Positions 59,861-64,000 of a DNA stretch of 64,000 nucleotides are shown here, one piece after another. Position 1 is the first letter of the stretch. Each line of letters begins with the position of its first letter. Below the pieces are notes generated by a model. It worked only from the letters and a program-made list of their open reading frames with translations. It did not search any database and was not told the origin of the DNA. Origin of the DNA: Iris pallida (taxonomy: Eukaryota > Streptophyta > Magnoliopsida > Asparagales > Iridaceae); assembly GCA_029216955.1 (NCBI GenBank), contig JANAVB010023996.1, positions 19,301,866-19,365,865 of the forward strand, written 5' to 3'. The position numbers and the translations under genes were made by a program.

Positions 59861-61157
59861 GTCATGTTACTCTTTTGTTGTGTGTTTTTTTTCTTCTGAG
59901 AAAATCATATGGGCTAGGTCGCCTAAATCATGGAATCTAGAATCCTCGATAGTCGTGTTAGTTGGCATAGTGAGGACATGTAGTCAGATTTTGGATGTAT
60001 TCTCGGGTATGGGAATTTATGGTTTTTGCCGTCGCATGCGGCAGTACAAAAATTTTAAATACCATGAACCTAGAGGTACGTACCTTAGTCAAGGACTCTG
60101 TGATTATCGTAGCCTTGCTCACTAGCATGATGAAGACTCTAGACAACATGATTCTGGACAGACGCATATGATTAACAGATTGTATCTTAAGAAGGTTTAA
60201 ACATCATACCCTTTTGATTGTTATAAATGACTTAGGAGTAGGGATTTAGTTTTGTAGAGCTTATTCATAGGTAGTTCCTTCATAGTATAATGGTATGATG
60301 ACTTGTAGAGTGTCTGTACCCTAGAGGTGATAGTTAGCATTGGTGTTAGAATAGTAACCCATTGCAGATAATTCTCCTGTTATCTATAATACCAACCAGT
60401 TACACATAGGATGTTAGTATGCCTTACATCCTTGATAATTATTACTACTTTTCCTTACCTTTTCTAGTGAGGAACCCATAACCAGAGCCTGCCTTTGAGT
60501 ATAGTTGTAGTTTCACCTAAGACCGAGAGGTCTATTTGTATAGATAGATTGCAGATGATATTGGCATATGGGATATAGGTTAGTTGGTATCTATAGGCCA
60601 TTGTTGTATAGGGTTATAAACATGTTGTTTAGCCTATACTTGGTTCAGTTTTCCATTTTAGTTAAGTTTCCTTCGTGTTGAGTTCCTTTGTGTTGATCAC
60701 CTTTATAGGCAGTGTACAGACCCTTCACTAGATACCATGTCCCCTTGATTCAGACCATTCATCCTTACCTAGTTCTAAGCATTGTTTCAGACCCTTATAA
60801 GTTTAGTCTGCCTTAACCCTTGGTTGATCAGTCATGTATATATATAGATGATATACTTAGGATATGTGATGGGTTGTTGTTCTTGAGCATATATATATAT
60901 ATATATATGTGGTATTCGGTATTCATGTGCTTAGCTTGTAGGTATTTAGTTATAGGTGACTTGATAGATTGGGAAGTTAAGAGCTAGTCTATTATAGAGT
61001 TTCTCTTTTGCTAAATTCTAGTTGCCAACACCTAAATAGCTAGCATAGGTAAAACCCTAAGAAGTTGACCAGTTTGATGACCAAGTACTTGGATGTTGAG
61101 AAATTGACTGTGATTGAACCTTGACTAGGTTTGACCTAGAAGGGGTGCGATCATCTT

Positions 61158-61194
61158 AATTTCGAGGACAAAATTTTTATAAGGTGGGTAGGAT
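61158..61194 (+). other. LARD-2 polypurine-tract region
   Basis: AATTTCGAGGACAAAATTTT then TATAAGGTGGGTAGGAT lies directly before the 3' LTR, matching 16079-16114 of LARD-1. Confidence 0.88.
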
Positions 61195-63736
61195 TGTAAC
61201 ACCCAGTTTTCCATATGAGGATAATTTTAAAATTTTGTAATTATAATTATTATTTATTGATAATTTCATATTATGATTTTTGGTGATTTTTAATCATTTT
61301 TAAACTATTTAAAATTATGACTTGTGATTTTGACATTTTACTCTTGTTTGGTTTTAATTTCGAGGAATTTGTCACCCCCAGTTTTCAGGAACAGGAGTAT
61401 TTTTGTCATTTTGTTTTTGAAATATTTTTGAAATTTATTTATTATTTATGATATTGTTTTGGGGTTATTTGAGGGTTCGAATTTCAGCTCAATCCGACTT
61501 GAAACGGGGACCCGGGGGTAGTGTTGACTTTAGTGGACCCACACATTAGTTAGCCATGGCCCACATGATAGAAATATTTTAGTTAGAGGTTAGACTAATT
61601 ATTATGGATAAGGTTAGTGTGATTAGAGACTTTAGAATGACTAATTTAGCCCCAACCAATTAGCCCTTTCCTAATACTAATAGAATAGGTTAGTAGGGGC
61701 ATTTTGGACCTTACCATAATAGGACAAATAGCCCCATATGGCCAGCCACTTTGGGAGAGGATGCTCAAGTTCATTTCATTATTCTCATCCACACTCTCTC
61801 TTGTTCTTCCCCAAATTTCTAGAGAGCAATCTCTAGCAATTTCTCCACCAAATCCTTCCATTTCGTCTCCAAATCTTCTTCTTTCCTTCTCCAATCTAGC
61901 CAAGGAGGAAGCTACCCAAGTTTGGGAGGATTCGGAGCTCGTTCGTGTCCTTTTGGAATCTCTACGTGTCGGTGTCGCTCCGGAAAGGCTTTTTTTCGAT
62001 TCAATCTACCGGGAGGTATAAATCCCTTCTCTTTTCATTTTCTCATGCATATAGGTCTATTTTGAACCCATAGGAATGACCCCTATGGTTGTATCTCCAT
62101 TTGTATCCATTTCGTGTCCATTTGGAGGTCATAGGAGTGTCCTTTGTGTTGTGGTTGTGTCCATGTGGGAAAACCCCAAATTTGGACACACTATGTGTTG
62201 TTGTTATGTATGAATGAATTATTACATATTTAATCTCATATTTTTGTATTGGAGGTGTTCTATCGTGTCTCTATATATATTAGTGTAGAGAGTGATTTCT
62301 TGATATATTATGTTATATACTTGTGTTTCTTTTGTCTCAAACTACCTAAATTCGTCATAATTTTCATCCACGTTTTTAGTAGCTAGAGTAACTTAGAAAT
62401 GCCATAACTTTTAGCTCATAACTCCAATTAACCTCCCATTTTTTTAAAGAAGCGTATCGAAGTTAGCTTTCCAAATATATATTCTTTCTGTAACTTTCTG
62501 TAGAATTATTTGAGTGTCAGCTGTACGAAAGACGAACGCGTTTCGGTATTTTCGCGATTCCGGGAGCTTCCGGACACGAAAATGCGATCCGTTTGAAGTT
62601 TCGGAAAGCTAACATGAAGTACTACAACATACTTTAATCCTAGAATTTAGTGAATGCCCAATTGGTACAGTTTGGTTTTAAGTAAAGAGTGACTATACGA
62701 TATATGCATTTGTGTAACCTATGAGCCTATGTAGTATGGATATTAAAAATATAGAGTATGTAATGCATGATATGTTAGATGAATGAAATGATATATATAA
62801 TATATATCCTCTTTACATTAATGTATATATGGTTGAATGCAAGCATGTAGGAATGCGATTAATGTATATATGTAAGCAATGCATAAATGCATGAATGAAA
62901 GAATGATATACAATGCATGCATGAAAGTATATAATGAATGCTAGATATAAATACAAGGTATATATGTTATGATAGATATGAATGCATAATGTATAAATAT
63001 TGTAAATGCAATATCAGATTTCATATGTAGACATAGAACCAATGCATAGCTGATACTTAGATTTAATGTTAGTTCATTTTAGGTTGTTCGAACACTGAAC
63101 TGTCCATGTAGCATAATACCTTCCTTTTCCTATTTTCAAGCCAATTTCAGTTTTCAATATAGTGGAATGTCTATGAATATAATGTTAACCTTCAACCCCT
63201 TAATTCGAAATGTTAGTTAATTTCAGTATTAGACAATGCATGAGTTGTATGCATATGGGATGTTGGCTTAATGGTAGATTTCAGATAACATGGTTCATTT
63301 TATGTGGTTAGTTACACCAGTTTATGGGATAGCTCACTTTAGTTTATATGTAAATGTGGAACTAAACTGAGAATGAACTTCACCTTCTGCACAAGGACAC
63401 CCCACTCTATATCAACCACCATGCCATGTAACCCTTCTCTAAATGATTGCTATAATATATATAGATTTATGTAAAGTATAGATGCATGTTAGTTATAACT
63501 TAAATAGTCTCTACTCTAATGTATATAGATTACTTGTAGCCATGCATGTTAAGTATAATACATGTGTAATGTAGATGGGTTAGCTTTGTGCCATGTAGTA
63601 TAAACTCATAACTAGTGTTGATTTCTCTTTTTATGTACACCTCCATGTTCACACACACACATAGCTTTATATGTTAGTTCTTTTTCTTATATATAATATA
63701 AATATATATAAATATATATAGATATAATATATATAT

Positions 63737-63774
<38 letters not shown>

Positions 63775-64000
63775 ATATATATTATATATATATATATATA
63801 ATGTTGAATATGCATGAATGTGATGTATCTTGATATGTGACTTGTGTTGGCTTGTATAGCCTTGGATTTGTATGGTGTGTACTAGCTAGGGTAGACTGCT
63901 TAGGCCTAGTAAGACTTCATTGAGTCTATGTTGACCCAGTTGATCTAGCTTTGACTAGATAGTTGACTAGAGTTGACCAAGTGTTGACTTTAGCCTAGTT
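61195..64000 (+). repeat. LARD-2 3' LTR, truncated by window end
   Basis: Collinear with 55183 onward, with small indels and substitutions. The main difference is the AT tract: about 20 bp in the 5' LTR (57712-57732) but about 110 bp here (63690-63802). A TTGAC cluster recurs at 63929-63989. Confidence 0.92.

Larger units (their letters stand above)
59231..61194 (+). other. LARD-2 internal domain
   Basis: No gag-pol frame beyond a short relic. The first ~950 bp align to the LARD-1 interior (minus strand 18690 to about 18120). Shared text includes TTCGAACTAGAGTATCACTA and GACTCTGTGATTATCGTAGC. The remaining ~1 kb is AT-rich with GTATAGGGTTATA-type text and no gene. Confidence 0.8.
55183..64000 (+). 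mobile_element. LARD-2: non-autonomous LTR retrotransposon, right end off window
   Basis: The 5' LTR is 55183-59230, the interior 59231-61194, and the 3' LTR runs from 61195 past 64000. LTRs begin TGTAACACCCAG and the 5' one ends GGTCGTGACA. The interior has the AATTTCGAGGAC polypurine region, a vestigial gag start and no pol. It is homologous to the LARD-1 interior but carries different LTR outer sequence. The left target site is a 78-bp repeat. Confidence 0.9.

Overview
The window looks like nuclear DNA of a flowering plant. It has GT-AG introns inside transposase genes, AT-rich intergenic sequence and layered transposons. I see no intact host gene, rRNA, tRNA gene or CRISPR array; almost everything recognisable is a transposable element (TE), a TE remnant or a simple repeat. 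The species cannot be named from the sequence. The element families (CACTA/En-Spm, Tekay-like LTR elements, Ty1-copia, a tRNA-derived SINE, an L1-type LINE) are general to angiosperms.

Layout. (1) 1-782 is the end of a Tekay-like LTR. (2) 1568-26513 is a 24.9 kb CACTA element (CACTA-1), inserted into a ~48-bp tandem array with the target duplication GAG. It holds a broken TNP2-type transposase, a broken second gene of the TNPA/Transposase_24 kind, and two captured gene-like fragments, one recognisable as inositol-polyphosphate 5-phosphatase. (3) The second gene is split by a complete 11.15 kb non-autonomous LTR retrotransposon (LARD-1, minus strand, 11814-22965, target duplication AAGTG) with ~4.27 kb LTRs and a non-coding interior. 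(4) 26514-32030 is the rest of the 48-bp array, two promoter-like retroelement segments, and two stretches that read like organellar DNA. (5) 32030-34430 is dominated by AT microsatellites around a SINE, a LINE 3' end and a near-perfect 48-bp inverted repeat. (6) 35947-45134 is a second, younger-looking CACTA element (CACTA-2, 9188 bp, target duplication ACA) with nearly intact two-gene content, inserted in a decayed Tekay-like LTR. (7) 46-55 kb holds a MITE-like element, a Ty1-copia 5' half (LTR, primer site, gag-protease) and decayed sequence. (8) 55183-64000 is a second non-autonomous element (LARD-2, plus strand); its interior is homologous to LARD-1 and its 3' LTR runs off the window.

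How the parts relate. In each CACTA element the TNP2-type protein is the catalytic transposase and the TNPA-like protein is expected to bind the subterminal repeats. These repeats use GGAAC/GTTCC words in CACTA-1 and CGACGGA words in CACTA-2. CACTA-1 is dead: frameshifts, stops, a retrotransposon insertion and a changed terminal base. CACTA-2 keeps long open exons, but its transposase carries two in-frame TAG codons within otherwise coding sequence, which fits CAG-to-TAG decay at methylated CHG sites. The two LARDs lack gag-pol and would depend on proteins from a relative.
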